The notes under the pieces: model-generated
Told to the model about the DNA's origin: nothing
What the model saw: only the letters and a program-made list of their open reading frames with translations
Database searches by the model: none
Translations under genes and position numbers: made by a program
Assembly: GCF_007922615.2 (NCBI RefSeq)
Contig: NZ_CP042301.2
Span: forward strand, 930,001 to 994,000
Length of the DNA: 64,000 nt
DNA from: Nitratireductor mangrovi
GTDB taxonomy: Bacteria > Pseudomonadota > Alphaproteobacteria > Rhizobiales > Rhizobiaceae
Reading direction: 5' to 3'
Shown here: positions 48,600 to 58,045 of the stretch, one piece after another
How the letters are laid out: each line of letters opens with the position of its first letter
Position numbering within the stretch: position 1 is the first letter of the stretch

Positions 48600-49388
48600 A
48601 TGCGCGAAATTCTGAGCGACCTCGAAGACGGCTCGAACCTCTCGGACATCAATCCGATGAAGCGGGCGCAAAAGCAGATGCGCCAGCCGTTGCCGAAGCG
48701 TTTCTATAAGGAGGCGACGCACGTTGCGGACGACGAAGGGTACGAGATCAGACTCGACGGCAAGCCGGTGCGCACGCCGGGTCGCTCGCGCCTGCTTTTG
48801 CCGAACGCCGACGCTGCGCGACTGGTCGCCGACGAGTTTGCTGCCCAGCGCGAACTGATCGATCCGGCATCGATGCCGGTCCTGCGCATTGCCAATACGG
48901 TCATAGACGGTGTCATGCAGGATCCGCAGGCGGTACTGGAGGACCTGCTTCGTTTCGCCTCATCGGACCTCGTATGTTACCGCGCCGAAAGCCCGGAGCG
49001 CCTCGTGGAATTGCAGGCGGCCGCCTGGGACCCGGTCCTCGACTGGGCGACGGTCCGCCTTGGCGCACGCTTTGTCCTCGCCGAAGGCGTCATGCATGTC
49101 GAGCAGCCGCGCGAGAGCATTGCGGCGGTGGGAACCCATCTGCGCGCGCGGCCGGACCCATTCCGCCTCGCTTGCCTGCATGTGATGACGACATTGACGG
49201 GCTCGGCCCTGATCGCGCTTGCATGCGAGGATGGGGCGATCGGGTTCGATACGGCTTGGTCAGCCGCCCATGTCGATGAAGACTGGAATATTGCCCAGTG
49301 GGGCGAAGATGCCGAAGCAGCAAGCCGACGCGCTACGCGGCAGGCCGACATGGCGGGCGCCTTTGCGCTGCTCGAGACATTGCGCTGA
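48600..49388 (+). CDS. ATP12-family F1-ATPase assembly chaperone
   Basis: 262 residues. The region from about 30, PLPKRFYKEATHVADDEGYE, and the later LDGKPVRTPGRS and LLRFASSDLVCYRAESP segments match ATP12, which binds the F1 alpha subunit during ATP synthase assembly in mitochondria and alphaproteobacteria. AGGA precedes the ATG. No atp genes are in the window. Confidence 0.9.
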   Translation: MREILSDLEDGSNLSDINPMKRAQKQMRQPLPKRFYKEATHVADDEGYEIRLDGKPVRTPGRSRLLLPNADAARLVADEFAAQRELIDPASMPVLRIANTVIDGVMQDPQAVLEDLLRFASSDLVCYRAESPERLVELQAAAWDPVLDWATVRLGARFVLAEGVMHVEQPRESIAAVGTHLRARPDPFRLACLHVMTTLTGSALIALACEDGAIGFDTAWSAAHVDEDWNIAQWGEDAEAASRRATRQADMAGAFALLETLR

Positions 49389-49411
49389 CCGACGACGCGC
49401 CGCCCTGTCCG

Positions 49412-49771
49412 CTACCCGCCGCCGAACATCCTGTAGAGGGCCTGGGCGATCTCGCTTTCGAGCGGGAACGACAGCATACCCATGACCGAATAGCCGAGCA
49501 GCCAGGGCATCAGGTAAAAGCGCGCCATGTAGAAGAACCACGCCACGAAAAGCGGCACCAGCGGATCGAGCAGGAAGCCGGGCGTGACCGGGCGAAAGAC
49601 GCGGATCACCGGGTTGGTCGCGCGCACGAAGAACTTCATGAAGAAGAAGTCTGAGTCCTCGGGCAGGAAGATGTTCATCGCCGCCCGGCCGATCAGCGTC
49701 CACATGACGATCCCGAGCAGATAGTCGATGGCGATCACCCAGATGGGGAAGGCCGCGAAGGTGTGATCCAT
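49412..49771 (-). CDS. YggT-like integral membrane protein
   Basis: 119 residues with about three hydrophobic segments. The middle, ATNPVIRVFRPVTPGFLLDP followed by a long helix, follows the YggT pattern of a Pro-rich amphipathic loop between membrane helices, although it is a divergent case. The gene lies 72 bases downstream of the symporter gene on the same strand and may be in its operon. Role unknown; YggT proteins are linked to osmotic or potassium homeostasis in some bacteria. Confidence 0.7.
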   Translation of the reverse strand: MDHTFAAFPIWVIAIDYLLGIVMWTLIGRAAMNIFLPEDSDFFFMKFFVRATNPVIRVFRPVTPGFLLDPLVPLFVAWFFYMARFYLMPWLLGYSVMGMLSFPLESEIAQALYRMFGGG

Positions 49772-49843
49772 GTCGAAGGCTGTCCGCTGCGCAGAAATCA
49801 GGGGCGGGACAATGTCCCGCCCCTGAAAGCGTTTTGCAATGGC

Positions 49844-51655
49844 CTAGTGCTTGGCCGCCAGGATTGCCGGGCCGGTCGGCACCCGGGTCTCGTCGACCAT
49901 GCGCTTGGTCTCCTCGTCCGGCTCGGCCGTCATCAGCGTGACGGCAACCATCGCCACCAGGCTCACGGCCATGCCGACGATGCCGAAGCGCAAGTGGTCG
50001 ATGCCCATCCACGGCGTGCCACCGGTGTAGACGTAGTAGAGATACGCCGAACCGGCGACGAAACCGAAGATCATGCCGGCGACAGCGCCGGGCATGTTGG
50101 CACGTTTCCACCACACTCCGAGTACCAGCGGGAAGAACAGGCCGGAGCAGGCGAAGCAGAACGCCCAGGCCACGGCCCCCAGAATGCCGGTAAGCTGCAG
50201 GGACGCGATCAACGCGGCCGCCGCACCGATGATGACCAGGAGCACGCGGGCCACGACGAGCCGCACGGCTGTGTCCGCCTTCGGGTCGATGATCTTGTAG
50301 TACAGATCGTGGCTGAGCGCGTTGGCGATCGCCAGCAACAGGCCGTCGGCGGTCGACATGGCAGCCGCCATACCGCCAGCCGCGACGAGGCCGGAGATCA
50401 CGTAGGGCAGGCCGGCAATTTCCGGAGTCGCCAGCACGACGATGTCGGGCCGCATGAAGAACTCGTTCAATTGCAGGATGCCGTCGCCGTTCTGGTCGAC
50501 CACCGCCAGGAAGCCGACGCTTGACCAGTTCTGGATCCACGCCAGGTTCTGCACTTCCTCGATCGACTTGCCGATGATGGCCGTCGGCAGGTTCGGATCG
50601 AGCAGCTGCAGCTTCGTCAGCGTGGCAAGGGCCGGCGCCGTGAAGTAGAGCAGGAAGATGAAGAGCAGCGACCAGGCCACCGACTTGCGCGCAGAGCGCA
50701 CCGACGGGGTCGTGAAGTAGCGCATGAGGATGTGCGGCAGCGATGCGGTGCCGGCCATCATGCAAAGCGCCAGCGTCACGAATTTCCACTCGGCGAGATC
50801 TCCGACGGGCCCCGTATGCGGGGTCGTCAGCACGGAAAGACCCGGCACCGCTTCTGCGGGCGGGCTCAGCGTGTAGAGCGCTTCCAGTTCGGCCATGCGC
50901 GAGGCTGCCCCGCCATAGCTGAAGTGCGGAATGATGCCGAAGCCTTGCGTGTTCGACATCCAGATCACCGGAACCAGATAGGCGATGATCAGCACGATGT
51001 ATTGCGCCACCTGTGTCCAGGTCACCGCCCGCATGCCGCCCAGCATCGAGCACAGCAGGATGCCGAGCAGGCCGAACCAGACGCCGACCTCGAACGGGAT
51101 ATGGAGCGCGCGGGCCGCGATCGTCCCGGTCGCGTTGATCTGTGCCGTCACATAGGTGAACGATGCGACGACGAGCACGATCACCGCGCAAAGTCGGGCC
51201 AGGTTGCCGCCGTAGCGCGTTCCGATGAAGTCCGGCACTGTGTAGCAGCCGAACTTGCGCAGGTACGGCGCCATCAGCGAGTTGACCAGCACATAGCCGC
51301 CGGTCCAGCCGATGATGAAGGCCATGTAGCCGTAGCCGCCGAAATAGACGCCACCCGCAAGCGCGACGAACGATGCGCCTGACATCCAGTCAGCCGCCGT
51401 TGCCATGCCGTTGTAGACCGCCGGAACCTGGCGCCCAGCGACATAATAGGCGTCGACCTCCATGGTTCGCGACAGCCAGCCGATCAGGGCGTAGATCGCG
51501 ATGGTGAAGGCGACGAACAGGATGCCGATCGTGTCGGCTCCGACGCCCATCTGCTCAAGGATCGCCATCAGGATGATGAAGGCGATGAAGCCGCCGGTGT
51601 AGATGCCGTAGACGCGGCCGATATTGTCGATGAAATTCCCTTTGATCAGTGCCAT
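49844..51655 (-). CDS. Sodium:solute symporter large subunit (SSS family, DUF4212-associated)
   Basis: 603 residues with some thirteen hydrophobic helices. It is of the acetate-permease (ActP-like) SSS subgroup: GGFIAFIILMA start, ATAADWMSGASFVA near 86-99, and AMSTADGLLLAIANALSHD near 430-450 are family hallmarks. Probable substrates are short-chain organic acids with Na+. An extramembrane loop holds a complete EF-hand calcium loop, DQNGDGILQLNE (387-398). Start is 12 bases after the small subunit stop, so the two are coupled. Confidence 0.93.
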   Translation of the reverse strand: MALIKGNFIDNIGRVYGIYTGGFIAFIILMAILEQMGVGADTIGILFVAFTIAIYALIGWLSRTMEVDAYYVAGRQVPAVYNGMATAADWMSGASFVALAGGVYFGGYGYMAFIIGWTGGYVLVNSLMAPYLRKFGCYTVPDFIGTRYGGNLARLCAVIVLVVASFTYVTAQINATGTIAARALHIPFEVGVWFGLLGILLCSMLGGMRAVTWTQVAQYIVLIIAYLVPVIWMSNTQGFGIIPHFSYGGAASRMAELEALYTLSPPAEAVPGLSVLTTPHTGPVGDLAEWKFVTLALCMMAGTASLPHILMRYFTTPSVRSARKSVAWSLLFIFLLYFTAPALATLTKLQLLDPNLPTAIIGKSIEEVQNLAWIQNWSSVGFLAVVDQNGDGILQLNEFFMRPDIVVLATPEIAGLPYVISGLVAAGGMAAAMSTADGLLLAIANALSHDLYYKIIDPKADTAVRLVVARVLLVIIGAAAALIASLQLTGILGAVAWAFCFACSGLFFPLVLGVWWKRANMPGAVAGMIFGFVAGSAYLYYVYTGGTPWMGIDHLRFGIVGMAVSLVAMVAVTLMTAEPDEETKRMVDETRVPTGPAILAAKH

Positions 51656-51667
51656 TTCGAGCGCCCC

Positions 51668-51943
51668 CTATTCATCGCTGACGCCGAATTCTTCGTCGAT
51701 CTGGTCTTGCCGCCAGTTCTGGAAGAATATCAGGACCACGAAGGCGATCAGGGAACCCTGGGCGATCATGTAGTAGCCTAGCGGGAACCCGAGGAAAGTA
51801 GCATTGTTGAGTGAGCCGACGAACCACGGGATCACGAATGCGAAGAAGAACCATAACGCCAGCACCAAGATGGTGAGGCTTCTGGTCTTCGACCAATAGC
51901 GATCCCGGGCTTCCTCGCTCAGTTGAGCGTGTTCACCGGACAT
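51668..51943 (-). CDS. DUF4212 symporter small subunit
   Basis: 91 residues. Two hydrophobic helices (about 23-46 and 53-74) and the DUF4212 pattern around RDRYWSKTRSLT and GFPLGYYMIAQGSL. Such proteins are always next to the SSS symporter and thought to form its partner. A GGGAGGGAGG tract (strong Shine-Dalgarno) lies just before the ATG at 51943. First gene of the operon, behind palindromic sites. Confidence 0.92.
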   Translation of the reverse strand: MSGEHAQLSEEARDRYWSKTRSLTILVLALWFFFAFVIPWFVGSLNNATFLGFPLGYYMIAQGSLIAFVVLIFFQNWRQDQIDEEFGVSDE

Positions 51944-52001
51944 GATGTCCTCCCTCCCTTCAATGTGCTAGCAGCATCGGCTGCCGGCAGAACCAACCGC
52001 G

Positions 52002-52019
52002 GATTCCACCTATGGAATC
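52002..52019. promoter_or_regulatory. Operator-like palindrome upstream of the symporter operon
   Basis: A perfect inverted repeat GATTCCA-CCTA-TGGAATC, with a further half-site TGGAAT at 52027-52032, 14 bases on. It lies about 60 bases upstream of the DUF4212 start. Likely a repressor or activator site; the regulator is unknown. Confidence 0.5.
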
Positions 52020-52047
52020 ACATCGATGGAATTTCACGATCAATGAT

Positions 52048-52058
52048 TTGTCAGACAA
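52048..52058. promoter_or_regulatory. Second palindrome in the symporter-unknown gene divergent region
   Basis: TTGTC-A-GACAA, an 11-base palindrome 50 bases before the divergent gene at 52108 and about 105 from the symporter operon. Could be an operator shared by both divergent transcripts. Small, so chance occurrence is possible. Confidence 0.3.
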
Positions 52059-52107
52059 TGGGAACTAAGACATTGGTCTTATCCCGCGGTTGCACGGAAG
52101 CCCGGGC

Positions 52108-52767
52108 ATGAACGGCATCCTTGCGCGCGCCTGCGGGTTCATGCGCGAATTCGCTTCCCGGCTTAGTATCCGACGCGAAACATCGCCGGTGAACACCTTT
52201 GAGGAGCTTTGTCGTTTCGTGGGCGCGCGGGCTGCGTTCGTGTCCCAGAAGAAGCTTTACGGCTACCTGAAAGCCCGCATGGGAACTCGCTATCCGTCGA
52301 TGTTCGAGGACGACGCCTTCGTCGCCTCGGTCAACATCGCCAAGATGCAGGTCTTCGCCGCCGCTTTGTCCGATCTCACGGTGCACGCCGTTGCGCTGGT
52401 GACCGCAGGGTCGCAGGTGGGCGCTGCGGAACGCAACCGCATGGCGCGCGCCTGCTTTCGCCACGGGGTGGCCGAGCATGCCGCCCAGGCTCCCGACGAC
52501 GGCAGCATCGGCGAATGGGAAACCGCGTTCGAGAAGCGCCTTGCCGACCTGCATTGGGAAAATATGTCGGTGGGCGGTGATGCGTTCACCGAAAGTCCGG
52601 CAGCTCTCTACGAGTGGGCGCCGATTGCCGACAATCTCAAGCGACTTGATGCGGAGATCGTGACCAATTCGATCCGCTTTGCGTGGATCGAGGTTGTTCG
52701 CGACCTGCGCCGGCGCTGCGATGCCTCCGCCGTGAGGGCCGACTACGAGGCCACCTCGGCGGCCTGA
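52108..52767 (+). CDS. Cytoplasmic protein of unknown function
   Basis: 219 residues from the ATG at 52108 (TTG at 52090 also open; an internal ATG at 52141 is a third choice). No named domain recognised. Segments that look conserved are FVSQKKLYGYLKARMGTRYP (about 44-63), FVASVNIAKMQVFAAALSDL, and a C-terminal helix around IRFAWIEVVRDLRRR. Mostly helical, no signal peptide, one or two cysteines. Rhizobial genomes seem to carry related proteins near glutamine synthetase, which I recall but cannot verify here. Convergent with glnA across a shared terminator. Confidence 0.7.
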   Translation: MNGILARACGFMREFASRLSIRRETSPVNTFEELCRFVGARAAFVSQKKLYGYLKARMGTRYPSMFEDDAFVASVNIAKMQVFAAALSDLTVHAVALVTAGSQVGAAERNRMARACFRHGVAEHAAQAPDDGSIGEWETAFEKRLADLHWENMSVGGDAFTESPAALYEWAPIADNLKRLDAEIVTNSIRFAWIEVVRDLRRRCDASAVRADYEATSAA

Positions 52768-52783
52768 TGTCGGCGCAACGAAA

Positions 52784-52809
52784 AAGGGCTCCGGATATCC
52801 GGAGCCCTT
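52784..52809. terminator. Bidirectional terminator between the unknown gene and glnA
   Basis: A perfect 11-bp stem AAGGGCTCCGG / CCGGAGCCCTT (52784-52794, 52799-52809), loop ATAT, with As before and Ts after it, so it can end transcription from both sides. Confidence 0.85.
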
Positions 52810-52827
52810 CGTTCTCGTGAGGGTCGC

Positions 52828-54237
52828 TCAGACCGAGTAGTACATGTCGAACTCGACCGGATGCGGCGTCATTTCGTAACGCAGCACTTCGTGCATCTTG
52901 AGTTCGATATAGGCGTCGATCTGGTCGTCGTCGAAAACACCGCCGGCCTTGAGGAAGGCGCGGTCCTTGTCGAGGCTGGTCAGCGCCTCGCGCAGATTGC
53001 CGCACACGGTCGGTACCTTCTTCAGTTCCTTTGCCGGCAGGTCGTAGAGATCCTTGTCCATGGCCTGGCCCGGGTGGATCTTGTTCTTGATGCCGTCGAG
53101 GCCGGCCATCAGCATGGCTGCGAAACCAAGATAAGGGTTGGCTGCCGGGTCCGGGAACCGCACCTCGACGCGCTTCGATTTCGGCGAGGAACCGAACGGG
53201 ATGCGGCAGGATGCGGAACGGTTGCGTGCCGAGTAGGCGAGCAGGACCGGTGCTTCGAAGCCCGGAACGAGCCTCTTGTAGGAGTTGGTTGACGGGTTGG
53301 TGAAGGCGTTGATCGCCTTGGCGTGCTTGATGATTCCGCCAATATAGAACAGGCAGGTCTCCGATAGTCCGGCGTACTCGTTGCCGGCGAAGGTCGGCTT
53401 GCCGTCCTTCCAGATCGACTGGTGCACGTGCATGCCGGAGCCGTTGTCGCCATAAACCGGCTTCGGCATGAAGGTCGCCGTCTTGCCGTAGGCGTTTGCC
53501 ACCTGGTGGATGACGTACTTGTAGATCTGCAGCTTGTCGGCATTGCGGGTCAGCGTGTCGAACTTGATGCCGAGCTCGTGCTGGGCCGCGCCCACCTCGT
53601 GGTGATGCTTTTCGACCACGACGCCCATTTCCGCCATCACGGTCAGCATCTCGGAGCGCATGTCCTGGGCCGAATCGACCGGCGGCACCGGGAAGTAGCC
53701 GCCCTTGACGCGCGGGCGGTGGCCGAGATTGCCGGTTTCGTACTCGGCGTCGTCGTTCGACGGCAGTTCGGTCGAGTCGAGCTTGAAGCCGGTGTTGTAC
53801 GGATCGGCCTTGTACTTGACGTCGTCGAAGACGAAGAACTCGGCTTCCGGGCCAACATAGACGGTGTCGCCAATACCCTCGGACCGCACATAGGCTTCGG
53901 CCTTCTTGGCGGTACCGCGCGGGTCGCGATTATAGGATTCGCCCGAGATCGGGTCGAGAATGTCGCAGACCAGCACCATCGTCGACTGGGCGAAGAACGG
54001 GTCCATATGCGCCGTCTCTGTGTCGGGCATCAGGACCATGTCGGACTCGTTGATCGCCTTCCAGCCGGCGATCGACGACCCGTCGAACATGACGCCGTCA
54101 GCGAACATGTCTTCGTCGACGGCCGCGATGTCCATCGTCACATGCTGCATCTTGCCCTTCGGGTCGGTAAAGCGCAGATCGACGAATTTGACGTCGTTGT
54201 CCTTGATCTGCTTCAGAATTTCGTTCGCTGTCGTCAT
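52828..54237 (-). CDS. glnA: Type I glutamine synthetase
   Basis: 469 residues, standard GSI length. It makes glutamine from glutamate, ammonia and ATP. Active-site signatures: FDGSSIAGW (51-59), GPEAEFFVF near 129-137, NGSGMHVH (265-272), and Arg cluster [11 protein letters not shown] (337-347). Tyr398 in KDLYDLP is the adenylylation site, so activity is set by GlnE as in other proteobacteria. AGGGAAAGAG precedes the ATG. It follows glnB by 45 bases, one operon. Confidence 0.99.
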   Translation of the reverse strand: MTTANEILKQIKDNDVKFVDLRFTDPKGKMQHVTMDIAAVDEDMFADGVMFDGSSIAGWKAINESDMVLMPDTETAHMDPFFAQSTMVLVCDILDPISGESYNRDPRGTAKKAEAYVRSEGIGDTVYVGPEAEFFVFDDVKYKADPYNTGFKLDSTELPSNDDAEYETGNLGHRPRVKGGYFPVPPVDSAQDMRSEMLTVMAEMGVVVEKHHHEVGAAQHELGIKFDTLTRNADKLQIYKYVIHQVANAYGKTATFMPKPVYGDNGSGMHVHQSIWKDGKPTFAGNEYAGLSETCLFYIGGIIKHAKAINAFTNPSTNSYKRLVPGFEAPVLLAYSARNRSASCRIPFGSSPKSKRVEVRFPDPAANPYLGFAAMLMAGLDGIKNKIHPGQAMDKDLYDLPAKELKKVPTVCGNLREALTSLDKDRAFLKAGGVFDDDQIDAYIELKMHEVLRYEMTPHPVEFDMYYSV

Positions 54238-54282
54238 ATTCTCTTTCCCTGTGTGACGATTGGTTGCCTGCGGTCGTGTGTA

Positions 54283-54621
<339 letters not shown>

Positions 54622-54682
54622 CTAGGTTTTGGCCTCCGCTGGCATTTGGAACGGGTTTGGTTCCCGTTTCGCCGACCTGAAA

Positions 54683-54698
54683 AGCACGAACCGTGCCA
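54683..54698 (-). promoter_or_regulatory. Sigma-54-type promoter for glnB-glnA
   Basis: On the minus strand TGGCAC-GGTTC-GTGCT: a perfect -24 element and the invariant GG-N10-GC spacing, with one mismatch in the -12 element (consensus TTGCW). The start would be near 54672, 50 bases before glnB. It implies RpoN/NtrC control by nitrogen status. A weak palindrome TGCAC-N6-GCGCA at 54707-54722 could be an NtrC site but is unusually close. The rest of the 309-base gap to the divergent gene at 54931 has no obvious gene. Confidence 0.65.
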
Positions 54699-54930
54699 GA
54701 TTTGCCTGCACTCTCATGCGCAACTGCTCCAGGCTGTTGCTCCGTGTCGCCTTTGAAATCCGGGGGTTTTCGACCGCCAGTCGTCACCCCGGCGGGTCCC
54801 TGTCACGCCGGGCATCATGGGCTGTGATGATTTTTTGTGCAACCGGCTCAAATCTGAGGCAGACGCGGCGGTTGGCGTCGATGGTGCTACTCGATATGAC
54901 GGTGCAAGACCACCGGGAGCTACCCTCGTG

Positions 54931-56436
54931 ATGGATGAATTGCTCACGCCTGCCGAGATGAGCGAGGCGGACCGTCTTGCGATAGCGGGCGGACCATCCA
55001 ACGGGTACGGGCTCATGTGCCGCGCCGGAGCGGCCATCGCCGCGGCCATCCTTGCGCGTTACCCGGCGTCGAGGCATTTCCACGTCCTTTGCGGCCCCGG
55101 CAACAATGGCGGCGACGGGTTGGTCGTGGCGCGGCTGCTGGCCGATGCCGGCTGCCCGGTCACGGCCTATCAGGACGACAGCCCACGGCCCGGCACGGAT
55201 GCCGCGATGGCGCTTGCCGCGCTGGAACTCAGGACGCGCCCGCTTGAGGTTTTCTACGCCGGCGGCGATGACCTCGTCGTTGACGCCATGTTCGGCGCAG
55301 GCCTGACGCGCCCGCTGCAGGGCAATTTTGCTCGGGCGGTCGAACGCGCAAACGCCTCTGGGGCGGCCGTGCTTGCCGTCGATCTGCCGTCAGGGCTCTC
55401 CGGGGACAGCGGACAGGTACTTGGCGGGATCGCGATACGCGCCGACATGACGGTGACCTTCTTCCGCCGCAAGCCCGGTCATCTGCTCTTGCCGGGTCGT
55501 TCGCTGTGTGGCGAGACCGTGGTCGCCGACATTGGCATTGCGGACGAGGCGTTGACCACCATCGGCCCGAAGCTTTGGCAGAACAATCCGCGTCTCTGGC
55601 AGATGCACCTGCCCAGGCCGACGGAAAACGGTCACAAATACAGCCGCGGCCATGTCGCTTCGTTTTCCGGTGGGCCGTCGGCCACCGGTGCCGCGCGGCT
55701 TGCCGCCATGGCCGCTGCGCGCGCCGGGGCAGGGGCTGTCACCGTGGTTTCGCCCGGCAGCGCCATGTCGGTCAATGCCGCGCATCTGACAGCGATCATG
55801 CTGCGCCGCGCCGACAGAGTCGACGAACTCGCCGATTTCGTTAACTCGCGCAAGGTTGCCGGCGCCGTGATCGGGCCGGGTTTTGGCGTCGGAGAACACT
55901 GCCGCAACTTTGTGAGCGCTCTCAACCGCCTGCGAGGCGAGGAAGTGCTGGGGCTTGTGCTCGATGCCGACGCGTTGACGTCCTTCGAGGAAGAACCCGA
56001 GGCGCTCTTTGCTCTGCTCGCCAAGGGGACGAGTTCGGTCCAGCCGGCGGTGCTCACACCACATGAAGGCGAATTTGGCCGGCTGTTCCCGGACCTTGCC
56101 GGCGCTATGCGCTCCAAGGTCGAGCGGGCGCGCGAAGCGGCATCGCGCTGCACTTCCGTGGTGATCCTGAAGGGTCCGGACACGGTCGTCGCCTCACCCG
56201 ACGACCGCGCCGTGATCAACGCGCACGCGAGCCCCTACCTTGCAACCGCCGGTTCCGGTGACGTGCTGGCCGGGCTCGTGGCCGGCTTCCTGGCACAAGG
56301 GATGCCGTCCTTCGAAGCTGCCTGTGCGGCCGTATGGATCCATGGCGATTGCTCCCTTCGGTTCGGGCCGGGGCTGACTGCCGACGACTTGCCCGGCCTG
56401 ATACCCACGACTTTGCGCCAACTCGTCGGCACCTAG
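54931..56436 (+). CDS. nnr: Bifunctional NAD(P)H-hydrate epimerase / ADP-dependent NAD(P)H-hydrate dehydratase
   Basis: 501 residues from the ATG at 54931 (a GTG sits immediately before it; the frame runs up to 54817 without family character). N-terminal YjeF epimerase domain (about 1-215) with GPGNNGGDG near 52-60 and the later AVDLPSGLSGDSG. C-terminal dehydratase domain (about 230-500) with HKYSRGHVASFSGG, LTPHEGEFGRLFP and ATAGSGDVLAGL. It repairs damaged hydrated NADH and NADPH. Divergent from glnB. Confidence 0.95.
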   Translation: MDELLTPAEMSEADRLAIAGGPSNGYGLMCRAGAAIAAAILARYPASRHFHVLCGPGNNGGDGLVVARLLADAGCPVTAYQDDSPRPGTDAAMALAALELRTRPLEVFYAGGDDLVVDAMFGAGLTRPLQGNFARAVERANASGAAVLAVDLPSGLSGDSGQVLGGIAIRADMTVTFFRRKPGHLLLPGRSLCGETVVADIGIADEALTTIGPKLWQNNPRLWQMHLPRPTENGHKYSRGHVASFSGGPSATGAARLAAMAAARAGAGAVTVVSPGSAMSVNAAHLTAIMLRRADRVDELADFVNSRKVAGAVIGPGFGVGEHCRNFVSALNRLRGEEVLGLVLDADALTSFEEEPEALFALLAKGTSSVQPAVLTPHEGEFGRLFPDLAGAMRSKVERAREAASRCTSVVILKGPDTVVASPDDRAVINAHASPYLATAGSGDVLAGLVAGFLAQGMPSFEAACAAVWIHGDCSLRFGPGLTADDLPGLIPTTLRQLVGT

Positions 56437-56534
56437 CGGCATTTTTTCACGATGCATGTCGAAAGGCGTGCGCCTCCTTCGTTGTGAGGGCAGGAAGGCG
56501 AACGTCGCCTTCGCTTACCCAGAGGGAGACGACA

Positions 56535-57458
56535 ATGCTGAAGTTCCTTTTCGCATCCACCATCTTTGCTGCCGGCCTCGCGGTGGCCATCGCGTCCAGC
56601 CCGGCCAAGGCCCAGGAGGCCGGCCCGGCGCGGAGCGGCCACGTCGCCGTCAATGGGCTCGACTATTATTACGAGATCCACGGCGAAGGCGAGCCGCTGC
56701 TCCTTCTGCACGGGGGTCTCGGTTCGACCGGCATGTTCGGACCGGTGCTGCCGGCGCTCGCCGAGGGTCGCCAGGTCATCGCGGTGGATTTGCATGGCCA
56801 TGGACGGACAGCGCTCGGCCATCGCGACATCAACCTGGAGGATCAGGGCGACGACATGGCCGTTCTGCTCAAGGCGCTCGGTCACGACAGCGTCGACGTG
56901 CTGGGCTATTCGTTTGGAGGCGGTGTCGGTTTCCGTCTCGCCGTTCAACACCCTCACATGGTCCGCCGATTGGCCATGGTTTCGGCGGGCTTTGCCTCCG
57001 ACGGGTTTTATGCGGCGATGCGAGAACAGCAGGTTCAGGTCAGTGCCGCGATGGCGCCGATGATGCGCGAAACCCCCATGTACCAGTCTTACGCCGCCGT
57101 CGCGCCGCATCCCGAGGATTTCCCGAAGCTGCTCGACCAGATGGGCGCCTTCATGCGCCGCGACTACAACTATGCAGCCGACGCCAAGGCCCTCGAAATG
57201 CCGGTCATGCTGGTCTTCGGCGACAGCGACATGTACCGACCCGAGCATATCGTCGAGTTCTACCAGTTGCTTGGCGGCGGGTTGCGCGACGCAGGCTGGA
57301 TGCGCGAGAACCTGCCGCAGAACCGGCTTGCCATCATCCCCAACCGGACGCACTACGACATCTTCTTCGCGCCCGAACTCGTCCGAACGGTGCTGCCATT
57401 CCTGAATGGCGAGACCGAGGTTGAGAGCTGGGAGGAGCAACTGACGAAGGCGCAATAG
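56535..57458 (+). CDS. Exported alpha/beta hydrolase
   Basis: 307 residues from the ATG at 56535 (AGGGAG upstream). A signal peptide (about 1-26, Ala-Lys-Ala-Gln) sends it to the periplasm. The fold is complete: oxyanion LLLHGGLGS, nucleophile elbow GYSFGGG (Ser), Asp in VFGDSDMY, and His in NRTHYDIF. Substrate unknown; it resembles esterase or chloroperoxidase-like hydrolases. Starts 98 bases after the hydrate repair gene. Confidence 0.88.
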   Translation: MLKFLFASTIFAAGLAVAIASSPAKAQEAGPARSGHVAVNGLDYYYEIHGEGEPLLLLHGGLGSTGMFGPVLPALAEGRQVIAVDLHGHGRTALGHRDINLEDQGDDMAVLLKALGHDSVDVLGYSFGGGVGFRLAVQHPHMVRRLAMVSAGFASDGFYAAMREQQVQVSAAMAPMMRETPMYQSYAAVAPHPEDFPKLLDQMGAFMRRDYNYAADAKALEMPVMLVFGDSDMYRPEHIVEFYQLLGGGLRDAGWMRENLPQNRLAIIPNRTHYDIFFAPELVRTVLPFLNGETEVESWEEQLTKAQ

Positions 57459-57630
57459 CCCAACCGGATCGTCGCCGATGCGGGGCGGCGGTCCGCCGGC
57501 TCGCACGGCTCGATCGGCCATTGAGCGCATCCGCGAACCACGGGATCGTCTTCGACCGGATATGCTGGCGGCTGGACTTCGTCGCGAGGGCCGATCATGA
57601 TCGCGATCGCAACGCTGCCGAGGATCGCGC

Positions 57631-57879
57631 ATGCTGAGGATCGAGAAGATCGCCATCGACACGATCTACGTGCCTGTGGGCCGGCGCAAGACGCTGCATC
57701 CCGACACTGTCCGCCATCTGGCCGAGGACATTCTCGAGAACGGCATGAAGGTGCCGATCCAGGTCCGCCACGACGGCAAACGCCACGTTCTCGTCGAGGG
57801 CCTTCATCGGCTGGAGGCGGCCAAGTGGCTGGGCGAGAGCGAGATCAACGCCTACCTCGTCCAGGCCCGCAAGCACTGA
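57631..57879 (+). CDS. Short stand-alone ParB N-terminal-domain protein
   Basis: 82 residues. The order IAIDTIYVPVGRRKTLHPD, VRHLAEDILENGMKVPIQVR and LVEGLHRLEAAKWLG matches the ParB/Spo0J nuclease-like (CTPase) domain, with the Gly-Leu-His-Arg motif where family members have G-x-x-R. It lacks the helix-turn-helix and dimer domains, and no parA or parS is near. So it is not a partition system; it may be a small regulator or nuclease of ParB-like type. Confidence 0.8.
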   Translation: MLRIEKIAIDTIYVPVGRRKTLHPDTVRHLAEDILENGMKVPIQVRHDGKRHVLVEGLHRLEAAKWLGESEINAYLVQARKH

Positions 57880-58045
57880 CGGATTTCCCGGGACGACCTG
57901 CCGGCCGGCACACGATCGCCGCGCCGCTTTCGCTTGCGGCCAACAAGACGACGCGGCCACGCCTTCGTCATCAATCCGACATTGCCCGGTCAAGTTGCCC
58001 GACTAGACGTCCGGGCCATGGCACAGACGATTCGGAGACGGCGCA

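Noticed and set aside
57631..57879. Plasmid-type partition locus
   Set aside because: Only a lone truncated ParB domain, no parA, repABC or centromere-like repeats.
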